Positions 55,050 through 63,177 of a DNA stretch of 64,000 nucleotides are shown here, one piece after another. The notes beneath the pieces are model-generated. The model was not told the origin of the DNA. It worked only from the letters and a program-made list of their open reading frames with translations, and did not search any database. The stretch is from Pseudoalteromonas xiamenensis (lineage in GTDB: Bacteria > Pseudomonadota > Gammaproteobacteria > Enterobacterales > Alteromonadaceae): assembly GCF_042431545.1 (NCBI RefSeq), contig NZ_JBHLYX010000016.1; one strand, written 5' to 3'. Position 1 is the stretch's first letter, and each line of letters opens with the position of its first letter. Position numbers and translations under genes: made by a program.

Positions 55050-55636
55050 TGCTTCACCATCTCACTTATTAACCCGGCTACTTGGTTTTTTCTTGCTTCT
55101 ATTAATTGATGATATTTTTCTAATTCAGCATTGACGTTTAATACGTACTCGATGAAATCACTACCACTTTCGTCAGAAAGGTCCGGTATAGGAAGCTTTT
55201 CTATTGTTGCCTTGCTTAAAGTGCTTTGATAATTCCCACCAGAGTTAGCGTTTAACCATTCCCTAGCAAAATCAGACTCTAGATAAGCCTTTAGGAAGTT
55301 GCTAGTAATGTTGGCAAATTGTAAGTTGGGTTTGATTACCAGAAAATGTTGAGTACATATTAGGTTCTCCGGCACATTATTTAGTAAAATCAGGTGTTTT
55401 TCTTTCCCCTTTGCAATCATGATCAAATCTCCATCACTTAAACAATCCACTTTTCTAGTTGTGTTTAGGTCAGTCTGAGTTAATTGCTCAAAATCAACGG
55501 TTGCTTTGCCCTTTTCAAAAAGAACATCACCAATCTGGATCACCTTATAGCCTTCTTTATCAGCCTTTTTTATGGCCCCTCTGAAAGAACGACCAGTTGA
55601 AATGTCTGCATATTGTGAGAGTTGTTCATTTTTCAT
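55046..55636 (-). CDS. Half-size HsdS-like specificity protein
   Basis: A 196-residue HsdS-type protein with a single target-recognition domain (about 1–150; motifs DISTGRSFRGAI, DGDLIMIAKGK, CTQHFLVIKP, STLSKATIEKLPIPDL) and a C-terminal helix (NAELEKYHQLIEARKNQVAG). Half-HsdS proteins usually dimerise to recognise a palindromic bipartite site. It is co-translated with a methylase-dead HsdM-like partner, and no HsdR is nearby for this pair. It is divergent from tnsA across a 121-bp promoter region. Confidence 0.75.
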   Translation of the reverse strand: MKNEQLSQYADISTGRSFRGAIKKADKEGYKVIQIGDVLFEKGKATVDFEQLTQTDLNTTRKVDCLSDGDLIMIAKGKEKHLILLNNVPENLICTQHFLVIKPNLQFANITSNFLKAYLESDFAREWLNANSGGNYQSTLSKATIEKLPIPDLSDESGSDFIEYVLNVNAELEKYHQLIEARKNQVAGLISEMVKQ

Positions 55637-55683
55637 TTTATAATCAAACTCGTTTTACATACTGAGAAATGTAGCATTTATTC

Positions 55684-55713
55684 TTGACAGATTCAAAATC
55701 TTTGATCAATACT
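55684..55713 (+). promoter_or_regulatory. Sigma70-type promoter for tnsABCD
   Basis: A perfect −35 TTGACA (55684–55689), an 18-bp spacer and an AATACT −10-like hexamer (55708–55713), 45 bp upstream of the tnsA start. Confidence 0.45.
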
Positions 55714-55757
55714 AATTACACACTATGTAATGCAGTATAGTTAAGGAGGTTACCAGT

Positions 55758-56381
55758 GTGCCAAATAATCAAAGAAGACAGAGCGACTTCTCAGGAAAAC
55801 AAACCCGATATTTTCCGTCAATTAAGACTGGCTTAACATTTAAGTTAGATTCAGAAGCAGAACGCACTGCGGCAAAATATCTTGAATTTGATGACAGTGT
55901 TATTTCGTATCGAGCACAGCCAGCATCTGTCAAACCAGACCCTAATAAACCGTTAAGTCGATACACTGTTGACTTTGGTGTCTTACTCATTGATAAAACA
56001 AGAGAGTTAAGGGAACTAAAGATGGATTATCAGTTTGATGATCCAGACGTTTCGTTACGTCTTGATAAAGTTGATGAACGTCTCATGATGAGATACAGCC
56101 AAAAACTTGTTCGATGGAAATATAGTGATATCGACAAAGGTTCAATGGTCAGTAATTTACAACGTTTTTACCCTTACCGCAGGTTTAACTTAACTAGATT
56201 TGATCTAAAAAAAGTCGGAAAACACCTAAGGACAGTGCAAACACTGGACGACTTGTTTGGTGTGGTTTCCCATTTTAATGCCCCTCCCTCTTTTCCCTTT
56301 GCGCTTTTGGCTCAAAAGAAGGTTGTTTTTGATTTTGAATGTGAATTTGTCCCATGCACACCAGTGGAGGTGAACCTATGA
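55758..56381 (+). CDS. tnsA: TnsA-like transposon endonuclease
   Basis: A 207-residue TnsA-type endonuclease that cuts the 5' ends of the transposon so that it moves by cut-and-paste. The PD-(D/E)XK-like residues are Glu in SEAERTAAKYLEF (33/35), Asp in YTVDFGV (72) and ELK in RELKMD (86–88). It is shorter than Tn7 TnsA (273 residues), lacking much of the C-terminal TnsC-interacting part. GTG 55758 is preceded by AAGGAGGT at good spacing. Its stop overlaps the tnsB start. Confidence 0.85.
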   Translation: MPNNQRRQSDFSGKQTRYFPSIKTGLTFKLDSEAERTAAKYLEFDDSVISYRAQPASVKPDPNKPLSRYTVDFGVLLIDKTRELRELKMDYQFDDPDVSLRLDKVDERLMMRYSQKLVRWKYSDIDKGSMVSNLQRFYPYRRFNLTRFDLKKVGKHLRTVQTLDDLFGVVSHFNAPPSFPFALLAQKKVVFDFECEFVPCTPVEVNL

Positions 56382-58318
56382 ATTACTTTGATCTAAAGGG
56401 TACTAAGATCATTTATGGCTCACAAAAAGGTGTGATTTTAACAGTTTTGGAAGATGAGCCTCATATTGTTTTAATTCGATACGAATGCGGAAAATTAGGT
56501 GAGATTAATTATGAGGACTTTTTGACGCTGCATTCTAACGGAGTAATCAGGCTACTAAAACAATGCAATAAAGCAGTAAATGGTTTTCGTATTTCTCAAA
56601 AACATATGAAGGAAATGGAAATGCGTGAAGCATATATATTGCCGATGCTCCGCCACGATAAATGCCATAGCCCGAACATACGAAAACAGATAGTAACATC
56701 CGTATTTGCCACGAGAAATGATTTGAATAGACCGGGAGATTCTACTGTTAGTCGTTGGGTACGCGACTATCTAAAGCATGATTGTGATATCAGAAAACAA
56801 GTTCTAGGAAAAAAAGGCAGAGGCACGGGGCTGACTCCTGAAATGGAATCTCTTATTGAAAAAGTAGCAATAAAGCACTACTTGAAGCGCGAAGGCTTAA
56901 ACAAAAGAGGTACATGGGAAAAGTTTGTCGCTGTGTGTAAGCGAATGGGTTATGACTACATCCCGCCAGAGAGAACATTCACGAGACGATTAGAAAAGAT
57001 TTGTCCAAAACTTGAGAAAGAAAAACGAAAAGGTATTAGCGAAGCAAGGAAAGAATTCAGACTAGTAACAAATGTAAGAGATCACCTTCTGTTTGGCGAA
57101 GAATACCAAGTCGATACTGCACACTTTAATCTCGGTATTATCGAGTATTACTTAGATCGTGTTTATTTCATCGGCACTGTGAGTATCAACTTTGTTTTTG
57201 AACCGACAAGTGGAAGTATTCCGGGGTATTCAATCCAAATTGGTCAAAAAGGTGAGCAAAGTGGTTTTGTTGTTAATGCCATAACTCATGCTATGTCAAT
57301 AAAACATGACCCCAATTATGTCCAAAGTGGAATTCCAAGGAGAATTTTAATGGACGCTGGCGCTGGCTACATTGCTCAATCTACACGGTCTTTTCTTGAA
57401 GCTGCTGGATGTGAATTTGACGTTACTCCAACTCGCTCTCCTTGGCTTAAAGGTGCAGTAGAGAGACTGATACGACATGTGAGAGATAATTTTTTTCGTG
57501 GTATTAAAGGTTACCTTGGAAAGTATAACCCTGACGAATATACAGATATTTCAGTAAAAAAAGCAGCTCACCTAACCATCGAAAAATTTCGAGTTATGTT
57601 TGCAAATTTCGTAAAGGAATATCACAACACTCCACTTGATAGACTTAATGGACTTACACCCAATCAAGCATGGAAAAAAGGATTTAGATCTAACCCTTTG
57701 ATGGATATTGACGATATTCCTGAATTGAGGAAATACAAAGGGGAACTTGTTAAAGGTCGTGTGCTTAACAAAAATCAAGGAGTCTTTCATTTGGGAAATT
57801 GGTTCAATTCACCAGAATTGCAGCATTTATATCTAAAAATGCACAAATCTAGAAAGTTTAAGGAATACAAAGTGGACTTTCTAGTTGACCCTTTGAACGC
57901 TGATGACGTTAGCGTAATAGTCCCTTCGGTTATCTCAGGTGATCCGCTAAATATCGAGCTAATTACAGCTAATAATACTCGCCATGTAAATGGTAAGTCG
58001 TTCTCTCAATTAAGAGCGGCTGACAAAGGCGTAGAAATTCTTGATGGCGCGACAGTATTCGTGAGTGATGAAAGTGAATGGACAACCTACAGAGCACCAA
58101 GAAAAACAGGAAATCTAATCGATATAAATGCTGATCCAGTCACACCTGAAGAAGCAGAAATCGAGTTAGATATTATGGTTGGGGCTAACACATATCAGCA
58201 ACCAACTAAAAAACAGGTTGAAGTCTCAAACAAAGATAATAGCCCTGCTAAATCAGAGGAGCCATTGAATGCAGTAGACAAACACACAAACAACGATGGA
58301 GTTAAAAAATTATGGTAG
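56378..58318 (+). CDS. tnsB: TnsB-like DDE transposase
   Basis: A 646-residue Mu/Tn7-type transposase that binds the element ends and performs 3' cleavage and strand transfer. The N-terminal helix-turn-helix DNA-binding regions precede the rve/RNase-H core: Asp in YQVDTAHF, Asp in RILMDAGAGY and Glu in LKGAVERLI, with 35 residues between the last two (D35E). A C-terminal Mu-type beta-barrel and a charged tail that would contact TnsC follow. I use ATG 56378, with GGAGGTGA upstream and ATGA overlap with tnsA; an earlier ATG at 56354 is less likely. Confidence 0.92.
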   Translation: MNYFDLKGTKIIYGSQKGVILTVLEDEPHIVLIRYECGKLGEINYEDFLTLHSNGVIRLLKQCNKAVNGFRISQKHMKEMEMREAYILPMLRHDKCHSPNIRKQIVTSVFATRNDLNRPGDSTVSRWVRDYLKHDCDIRKQVLGKKGRGTGLTPEMESLIEKVAIKHYLKREGLNKRGTWEKFVAVCKRMGYDYIPPERTFTRRLEKICPKLEKEKRKGISEARKEFRLVTNVRDHLLFGEEYQVDTAHFNLGIIEYYLDRVYFIGTVSINFVFEPTSGSIPGYSIQIGQKGEQSGFVVNAITHAMSIKHDPNYVQSGIPRRILMDAGAGYIAQSTRSFLEAAGCEFDVTPTRSPWLKGAVERLIRHVRDNFFRGIKGYLGKYNPDEYTDISVKKAAHLTIEKFRVMFANFVKEYHNTPLDRLNGLTPNQAWKKGFRSNPLMDIDDIPELRKYKGELVKGRVLNKNQGVFHLGNWFNSPELQHLYLKMHKSRKFKEYKVDFLVDPLNADDVSVIVPSVISGDPLNIELITANNTRHVNGKSFSQLRAADKGVEILDGATVFVSDESEWTTYRAPRKTGNLIDINADPVTPEEAEIELDIMVGANTYQQPTKKQVEVSNKDNSPAKSEEPLNAVDKHTNNDGVKKLW

Positions 58319-59337
58319 ATATCAATTTACAAGAGCTATTTAAACCCAGCACAAACGAACACGTAAAGTTCTTTAAAGATAAACACTTTTTGTACCCACA
58401 AATGACCGAAGCAATAAAACATATTGCACAGGTAGTTCAGTTGAGCCACGTAAACGCAAAAATTGTAGCAATGGTTGGCGAGGCTGGTGTGGGTAAGTCA
58501 GCAATTAGTAAAGAAGTCAAAAAGCTTCTTTCGAGCGACTCTTCGCTTAAACATCAGTGTGTTTACACAGAGCTTGTTAGCAGAACATACGGTAAAGGTA
58601 TTTATGATTCACTGTTAAAAGCAATGGATATAAGAGTCCCTGCTAGCTACAAAGAGGAAGACTCATTAAATCATTTATGCAGACTTACGAAAAAGTATGG
58701 GACTAGGATGTTTGTAATCGATGAAGTGCAACATGCTCTACCGCACAACGCTGGAGCAAAAACAATGGAAGTGGCGAATGCACTCAAACTTCTTAAGGAT
58801 AGAACCAACGTTTCAATTTTGTTAGTTGGACTTAATAGTGTTAAGAGCCTAATTACTAATCAATTTCATGTTCGAAATTCAAATGACAAGAAAGCAGAAA
58901 AGCAAGTTGGCAGACGTTCTTATGCAACTATCCAGTTGCGCCCAGTAGGACTTTATAAAAAAAGTCAATTGCATCAGATACTAAATGGCTTCTCTATCTT
59001 GTTTGCTGACATAAAAGATAAATTTGACGTATCTATTATCGATCTTAACGATACTGAGTTTGCTACTCGTATGTGGGTAGCGTCTGAAGGTCTCATTGGT
59101 TACATGGCCCCGATTTTTGAAAATGCGTTGTTGCAAGTGAAACCCGGTGAACAAATAACCTATGAGACGTTGGCTAGAGCCTATGAAACTTGTAATACAA
59201 ATGATGAAGAATCTGCATCACTTTTTGCCGCAGAAATGGGCGTTAATCCATTCACATGTGATGAAAAAGCGTTAGACCAGTTAAAAAAGGTAATTTGCGC
59301 TAATCAAATTGGCGTAAGTACTGAGGATGAAGCGTAA
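58312..59337 (+). CDS. tnsC: TnsC-like AAA+ transposition regulator
   Basis: A 341-residue AAA+ ATPase that links target-site protein and transposase and imposes target immunity. Walker A GEAGVGKS (56–63), Walker B FVIDEVQH (134–141), and a sensor region LLVGLNSV. It is shorter than Tn7 TnsC (555 residues) and nearer to TniB/short-TnsC forms. The start overlaps the end of tnsB by 7 bases, and the stop overlaps the tnsD start (TAATG). Confidence 0.9.
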   Translation: MVDINLQELFKPSTNEHVKFFKDKHFLYPQMTEAIKHIAQVVQLSHVNAKIVAMVGEAGVGKSAISKEVKKLLSSDSSLKHQCVYTELVSRTYGKGIYDSLLKAMDIRVPASYKEEDSLNHLCRLTKKYGTRMFVIDEVQHALPHNAGAKTMEVANALKLLKDRTNVSILLVGLNSVKSLITNQFHVRNSNDKKAEKQVGRRSYATIQLRPVGLYKKSQLHQILNGFSILFADIKDKFDVSIIDLNDTEFATRMWVASEGLIGYMAPIFENALLQVKPGEQITYETLARAYETCNTNDEESASLFAAEMGVNPFTCDEKALDQLKKVICANQIGVSTEDEA

Positions 59338-61016
59338 TGACAGTTATTAAATCTAATCAGGACCCTTCTTATATCACCGCAATTGTTGCTGATGAGGCGT
59401 GCTATACGAATTCGCAAGATCTACTTTCTGCAAACGGCAGAAGTCAACCGAGACAGTTCCGAGGACGCCTTGATGAACATCGCCAAAATATCAAGATGCT
59501 CTCAGGTGAAGATATCGAGTTCGAGTTAAATGGAGTTATTGAACATGATAAGTCCCGTTACTTCAAATCCATCATGGGAAATGAATTGAAAATTTGTTTA
59601 GATTGCGTGAATGAGTCAAGTTGCCCAATTGAACACTCTTACATTTATAGCACGCATTGCTCCAAGCATAACACCATGCTCATTTCATTTTGTTCTTGTG
59701 GTCATAAATTTTCTTGGGACCATGCTCTTTTAAATAGTAAGTGCAGCAGTTGTGGGGAAACATTATTGCCCACTTATGATACTGTTTCTGAACATCAGAC
59801 ATTCATTGAAAGCGCTAATGTTGGAGAAAGATCTGATATTGTTTGGGATTTGTGTTGTGCTGCAAGCCATATACTAAGACCGATTGACAGTTCCCCAGAA
59901 TTGATTCATTACGACAAATTACCAGCAGAAATATGCTTGTTTGAAAGAGCCTATAGTTTATTAACCGATGAAACATCATTTCACAAATGGTCTCATGAAC
60001 TAGCCTTTAACCGTCAAAAATTTTCCGAAGTGCTAGGAGCCTACGCTGTATTTGCGCCAATCGAAGAATTTAAGAAAAAACTCAAATCCGACTGGCCTGT
60101 TTTAGATTTTTATCTTCCAACTGTTCCTGAAAAAACTTCTAGTATCAAATGTTTCGAATTTGGTGTTGAATACTTCCCGTTTAGGCCAAAGTGGAAAAGA
60201 CATGGTTTGACAGATTCAGAACAAAACCAACTTGCTAGGGATAAGGCTAATTTAACTACAATTGCTGATGTAATTGGTTTAGACGTTAATCAAACTTCTG
60301 AATTTATGAATAATATTGACGTAAAACCATTAAATGGCCACAAGAAAAATGGAAACTTATTTTACAACTTAGACGAGTTAAAAGACTGTTTTTCGAAATT
60401 TCAACACTCTGCCCCTGAAGGTGACCAGCTTCTTGCCAGAACATTAGATGAAAAGTTATCTTCATTTATGGCTGATCGAAGTGATATTCTTGATTGGTTT
60501 TATCACAAAGAGCTGCATGGTTATCTGAATCGCAGTAATCACCCAATCTATGAGCGGCTAAAAGTAAGTCCTATCAGTGCCCTCAAACATATGTTTAAGC
60601 ACTTGAACCAACGTGGTAAATCGAAGATTAGTTATGACGAGGCGCTCGAAGTTTTTCAATTAACGGATGCTGATATCAAAGAGTTAAACAAAAATGGAAA
60701 GCTATACTCTCTTAAGTGGCAACAGTCTTTAAAAAGTTACTATTTAGTTGAAGATTTTTTGAAAATTGACAAACAAAATTTTAATTTTAGACGCTATTGC
60801 TCTCTCAGAAATTTAGACTTCGAATTTGAAGTTAATAAGCTAAAAAAGCTCAAAATTGAGGCTTTGTATGGGACGTCTATTTATCAGTGCCGATACCAAG
60901 TCTTGTACGCGCTTCGTTATGAAGAGTTAACCCTAGCAAGGAAAAAATCTGAAAAACCTAAAACCCCACCTTCAAATCCCCTGTGGTTTATGCTCGGAAT
61001 TAAGCCTCTTCGCTAA
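59337..61016 (+). CDS. tnsD: TniQ/TnsD-like target-site selector
   Basis: A 559-residue TniQ-family protein. A cysteine/histidine zinc cluster (C87, C90, H100, C108, H111, C119, C121, C136, C139) matches the TniQ zinc region. The long C-terminal part carries several helix-turn-helix-like segments, as in TnsD (508 residues in Tn7), which binds a fixed chromosomal site. The size suggests a sequence-specific TnsD rather than the small TniQ of CRISPR-associated elements. The attachment site recognised is unknown; glmS is not in the window. A strong terminator begins at its stop. Confidence 0.82.
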   Translation: MTVIKSNQDPSYITAIVADEACYTNSQDLLSANGRSQPRQFRGRLDEHRQNIKMLSGEDIEFELNGVIEHDKSRYFKSIMGNELKICLDCVNESSCPIEHSYIYSTHCSKHNTMLISFCSCGHKFSWDHALLNSKCSSCGETLLPTYDTVSEHQTFIESANVGERSDIVWDLCCAASHILRPIDSSPELIHYDKLPAEICLFERAYSLLTDETSFHKWSHELAFNRQKFSEVLGAYAVFAPIEEFKKKLKSDWPVLDFYLPTVPEKTSSIKCFEFGVEYFPFRPKWKRHGLTDSEQNQLARDKANLTTIADVIGLDVNQTSEFMNNIDVKPLNGHKKNGNLFYNLDELKDCFSKFQHSAPEGDQLLARTLDEKLSSFMADRSDILDWFYHKELHGYLNRSNHPIYERLKVSPISALKHMFKHLNQRGKSKISYDEALEVFQLTDADIKELNKNGKLYSLKWQQSLKSYYLVEDFLKIDKQNFNFRRYCSLRNLDFEFEVNKLKKLKIEALYGTSIYQCRYQVLYALRYEELTLARKKSEKPKTPPSNPLWFMLGIKPLR

Positions 61017-61052
61017 AAATGTCAAAGCCCCAAATCGGGGCTTTGACATTTT
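61016..61052 (+). terminator. Terminator after tnsABCD
   Basis: A perfect 16-bp stem AAAATGTCAAAGCCCC/GGGGCTTTGACATTTT with a 5-base loop. Each arm also contains TGTCA/TGACA, which recurs at 61409–61437. Confidence 0.93.
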
Positions 61053-61275
61053 CTGCCACACTATATAAACTCAATGTAATTATTAAAAATAACTAATAAA
61101 ATCCGTTAGATAGATATCATATTAATAGTCTAAATAAAGATGGATATCACGTTATTTGACTAAAAGTGCATTTCTGAATCTCACGTTAAATGATCAATCC
61201 CGCGTCAGCCGTGGCTCACCAATCTCATATTATTTTTCTATATACATTCCTGCTTGTGTAATTAGCAGTTTAACT

Positions 61276-61289
61276 CTGGATCGATCCAG
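61276..61289. promoter_or_regulatory. Palindrome identical in core to the GH92 operator
   Basis: CTGGATCGATCCAG contains the same 12-mer found at 15889–15900. It lies in a 530-bp gap with no gene downstream on the plus strand, so it may be a chance match or a scar of a former promoter region. Confidence 0.35.
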
Positions 61290-61408
61290 TTTTGTGTGTC
61301 AAAAATTCACACTACTATTCAACTGGTTACACATACATTAGATTTAAGGAATTTAAATTTTGATATTTTAACGCTGGATCCCTTTTTTGGGATTTGGTTT
61401 GAACAATT

Positions 61409-61437
61409 CTGACATTTGATGGCTGAAAACTGACATT
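61409..61437. repeat. Tandem CTGACATT motifs, 21 bp apart
   Basis: CTGACATT occurs at 61409–61416 and 61430–61437. Read on the minus strand these are TGTCAG motifs, similar to the TGTC termini and ~20-bp-spaced transposase sites of Tn7/Tn5053-type elements. Only two copies are present, and no partner end is identified. Confidence 0.3.
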
Positions 61438-61460
61438 ATTTGTATATGCTAATAACGCGA

Positions 61461-61516
61461 CGCTACGTGAATTAAATTTAAATGCGTGAACCAACTACCT
61501 ATTTATTTACGTAGCG
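61461..61516. repeat. Inverted repeat CGCTACGT
   Basis: CGCTACGT (61461–61468) and ACGTAGCG (61509–61516) form an inverted repeat, with partial A/T-rich extension inside. It lies between the tns module and the kwaB stop. Function unknown; it could be a weak terminator for kwaB. Confidence 0.3.
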
Positions 61517-61546
61517 CGTCATATCTTTTAAATTAAACCTGAATTG

Positions 61547-62500
61547 CTATTCCAGTTTGTCTTTGGCCAAACTGTCGTATTGAATATTTGTCAATTCTGA
61601 TTCTAAGTAGTCATCACTCATAAGCTTAATAAAATGGTTCTGAGATATTTTTGTCTTTAAAACAAACTTATCCCCTGTGTTATTGAGTTTTAGTAGTTTT
61701 GACAGATATTTGTGTCTCTGTGCAAAAGCGATGATGTCGTTGTTTGCTACTGCTCCCATTACTGGCGAGTTGCGGGCAACCTTTGCTAGCTTACGAGAAA
61801 ACGCCATATCCTCGCCTTCTACCCGTTCGACTAGCGGTGCAGTATCTTCGATCAACGCCATATCTTTGAGTTTTGCTACGCATTTGGCTGCTGTGTCTTT
61901 GATTACATCGTGGAACCCAAGATATGACTCCAGTGTTTTAACATTTTCAACGTAATAATCGTTATCAAGCTTAAGAAATACGTAATTGGGATCTATCTTC
62001 AGAATGTTTGATTCAAGTTCAGACAATCTATTATTTGATTTGAATAGATTCAATGCACCATGTTCAGCTTTGAGTACTGACACTGTGTACTGATGCTTGT
62101 AGAGTGTAATCGTTTCATTGTTTCGCCCCGTCAGCACAACGATTATTGCCCTGATATCATCAAAATTCCCGTTCCCGACTTGGTACTTATCCGGCGCATT
62201 AACTCTTAGTTGTAATGCTTGATCTAATAGGTTGAATTCAAGCGGCTTGTCGTCAAAGTCAAATTTATAAAGAGCGTTTTTTCTTTCGTCAGCGTCCGAT
62301 AATAGGGGCATCGACAATGATTCATTTTCAACGATCCCAGTCTTTAATTTTGATACCATGCTCGTTTTTAAGCGGACCAGTGCAGTATTATCAACATCCG
62401 AATCTCTAATGTTTGCTTCGTCATCAACAAAGAACATTTTGATACCAACGCAATCATCAACAATTGCACTCACCTTGTTTTTGAACTGTTCAACTGTCAT
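61547..62500 (-). CDS. kwaB: Kiwa defence protein KwaB
   Basis: A 317-residue DUF4868 protein, the cytoplasmic partner of KwaA in the Kiwa anti-phage system; KwaB is known to bind DNA and act with a membrane complex. The N-terminal KMFFVDDEANI and central FDDIRAIIVVLTGRNNETITLYKHQY are recognisable parts of the DUF4868 domain. The C-terminal LKTKISQNHFIKLMSDDYLESELT is also typical. I use ATG 62500, with GGAAGG upstream and ATGA overlap with kwaA, rather than the in-frame start 21 bases earlier. Confidence 0.82.
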   Translation of the reverse strand: MTVEQFKNKVSAIVDDCVGIKMFFVDDEANIRDSDVDNTALVRLKTSMVSKLKTGIVENESLSMPLLSDADERKNALYKFDFDDKPLEFNLLDQALQLRVNAPDKYQVGNGNFDDIRAIIVVLTGRNNETITLYKHQYTVSVLKAEHGALNLFKSNNRLSELESNILKIDPNYVFLKLDNDYYVENVKTLESYLGFHDVIKDTAAKCVAKLKDMALIEDTAPLVERVEGEDMAFSRKLAKVARNSPVMGAVANNDIIAFAQRHKYLSKLLKLNNTGDKFVLKTKISQNHFIKLMSDDYLESELTNIQYDSLAKDKLE

Positions 62501-63093
62501 TCGACCTTCCTTGCAAAACAAACACTATTGGATAAGAATTTGAAATTTACTTGGTCACCTTCACTCAATTCACTCGTTGAAATAATGACCATATTTTTAT
62601 ACTGAGTACCTCTACAACTCACCTCAGTTTTAAATAGCTTGTAACCCAGTAAAGCCAGTGTTGGATTAGCATAATATTTATCGGTTTTGATGAAAATTAA
62701 TCCAATAACTGCCAATAGTAAGAAGTAAGCAATCGTCTTTCTCGGCTCATCAAAAGTAAAACCAATAAATGGCAGGATATAAGTTGCTAAAAACACCAAG
62801 TGCTCATAGCTCTCACTGCTGGACTTCTGGATCTTCATGACATCAAGAGAGCCACCTTTCACTTCATTTTCAAACCGCAAATAGAAATATACACCTGCAA
62901 CCAACCCCAGAAGCGACAAGATGCTAGAAAAGTTTTTCTTTGCAATGTCTGCAAATGCACTGAAGCCAACAAATTCGCAACTATCTCCAAAACAATACGG
63001 CACATCTACCGTCAAGAATATAATAAAAACAAATAAAATCAGTAGTGAAAGTATGTACAACCCGATTTTATCCAAGGTATTTGAAAGATCCAT
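62497..63093 (-). CDS. kwaA: Kiwa defence membrane protein KwaA
   Basis: A 198-residue protein with four membrane helices (IGLYILSLLILFVFIIFLTV; ILSLLGLVAGVYFYL; LVFLATYILPFIGF; IAYFLLLAVIGLIFI) and a soluble C-terminus. This is the KwaA layout, and KwaA is embedded in the inner membrane where it senses phage attachment or injection. I place the start at ATG 63093. An in-frame GTG at 63111 lies inside the LexA-like box and lacks a ribosome-binding site. The stop overlaps the kwaB start. Confidence 0.8.
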   Translation of the reverse strand: MDLSNTLDKIGLYILSLLILFVFIIFLTVDVPYCFGDSCEFVGFSAFADIAKKNFSSILSLLGLVAGVYFYLRFENEVKGGSLDVMKIQKSSSESYEHLVFLATYILPFIGFTFDEPRKTIAYFLLLAVIGLIFIKTDKYYANPTLALLGYKLFKTEVSCRGTQYKNMVIISTSELSEGDQVNFKFLSNSVCFARKVE

Positions 63094-63108
63094 CCCAACC
63101 GCCCTACT

Positions 63109-63128
63109 CACTGTTTATATATACAGTA
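63109..63128 (-). promoter_or_regulatory. LexA (SOS) box upstream of kwaAB
   Basis: On the minus strand TACTGTATATATAAACAGTG contains CTGT-N8-ACAG with an A/T-alternating centre. It differs at only two positions from the gammaproteobacterial LexA consensus TACTGTATATATATACAGTA. It ends 16 bp before the kwaA ATG, where LexA would block transcription or initiation. Confidence 0.75.
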
Positions 63129-63177
63129 TACATATTTCTAAACTATCTTTCATACAAATACTTCTGAAACAACTTAA

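Larger units (their letters stand above)
55758..61016 (+). mobile_element. Tn7-like transposition module tnsABCD
   Basis: Four overlapping genes encode endonuclease (TnsA), DDE transposase (TnsB), AAA+ regulator (TnsC) and TniQ/TnsD target selector, in the canonical Tn7 order and on one strand. No tnsE, CRISPR array or Cas gene is seen. In Tn7 the right end lies just before tnsA, but I find no repeated TnsB-site array in 55637–55757. The true ends and cargo limits are unknown. The Kiwa and dprA-like genes to the right are likely cargo. Confidence 0.8.

Noticed and set aside
55637..55757. Tn7 right end next to tnsA
   Set aside because: No repeated ~20-bp motif or TGT terminus is visible; the gap reads as a divergent promoter region.
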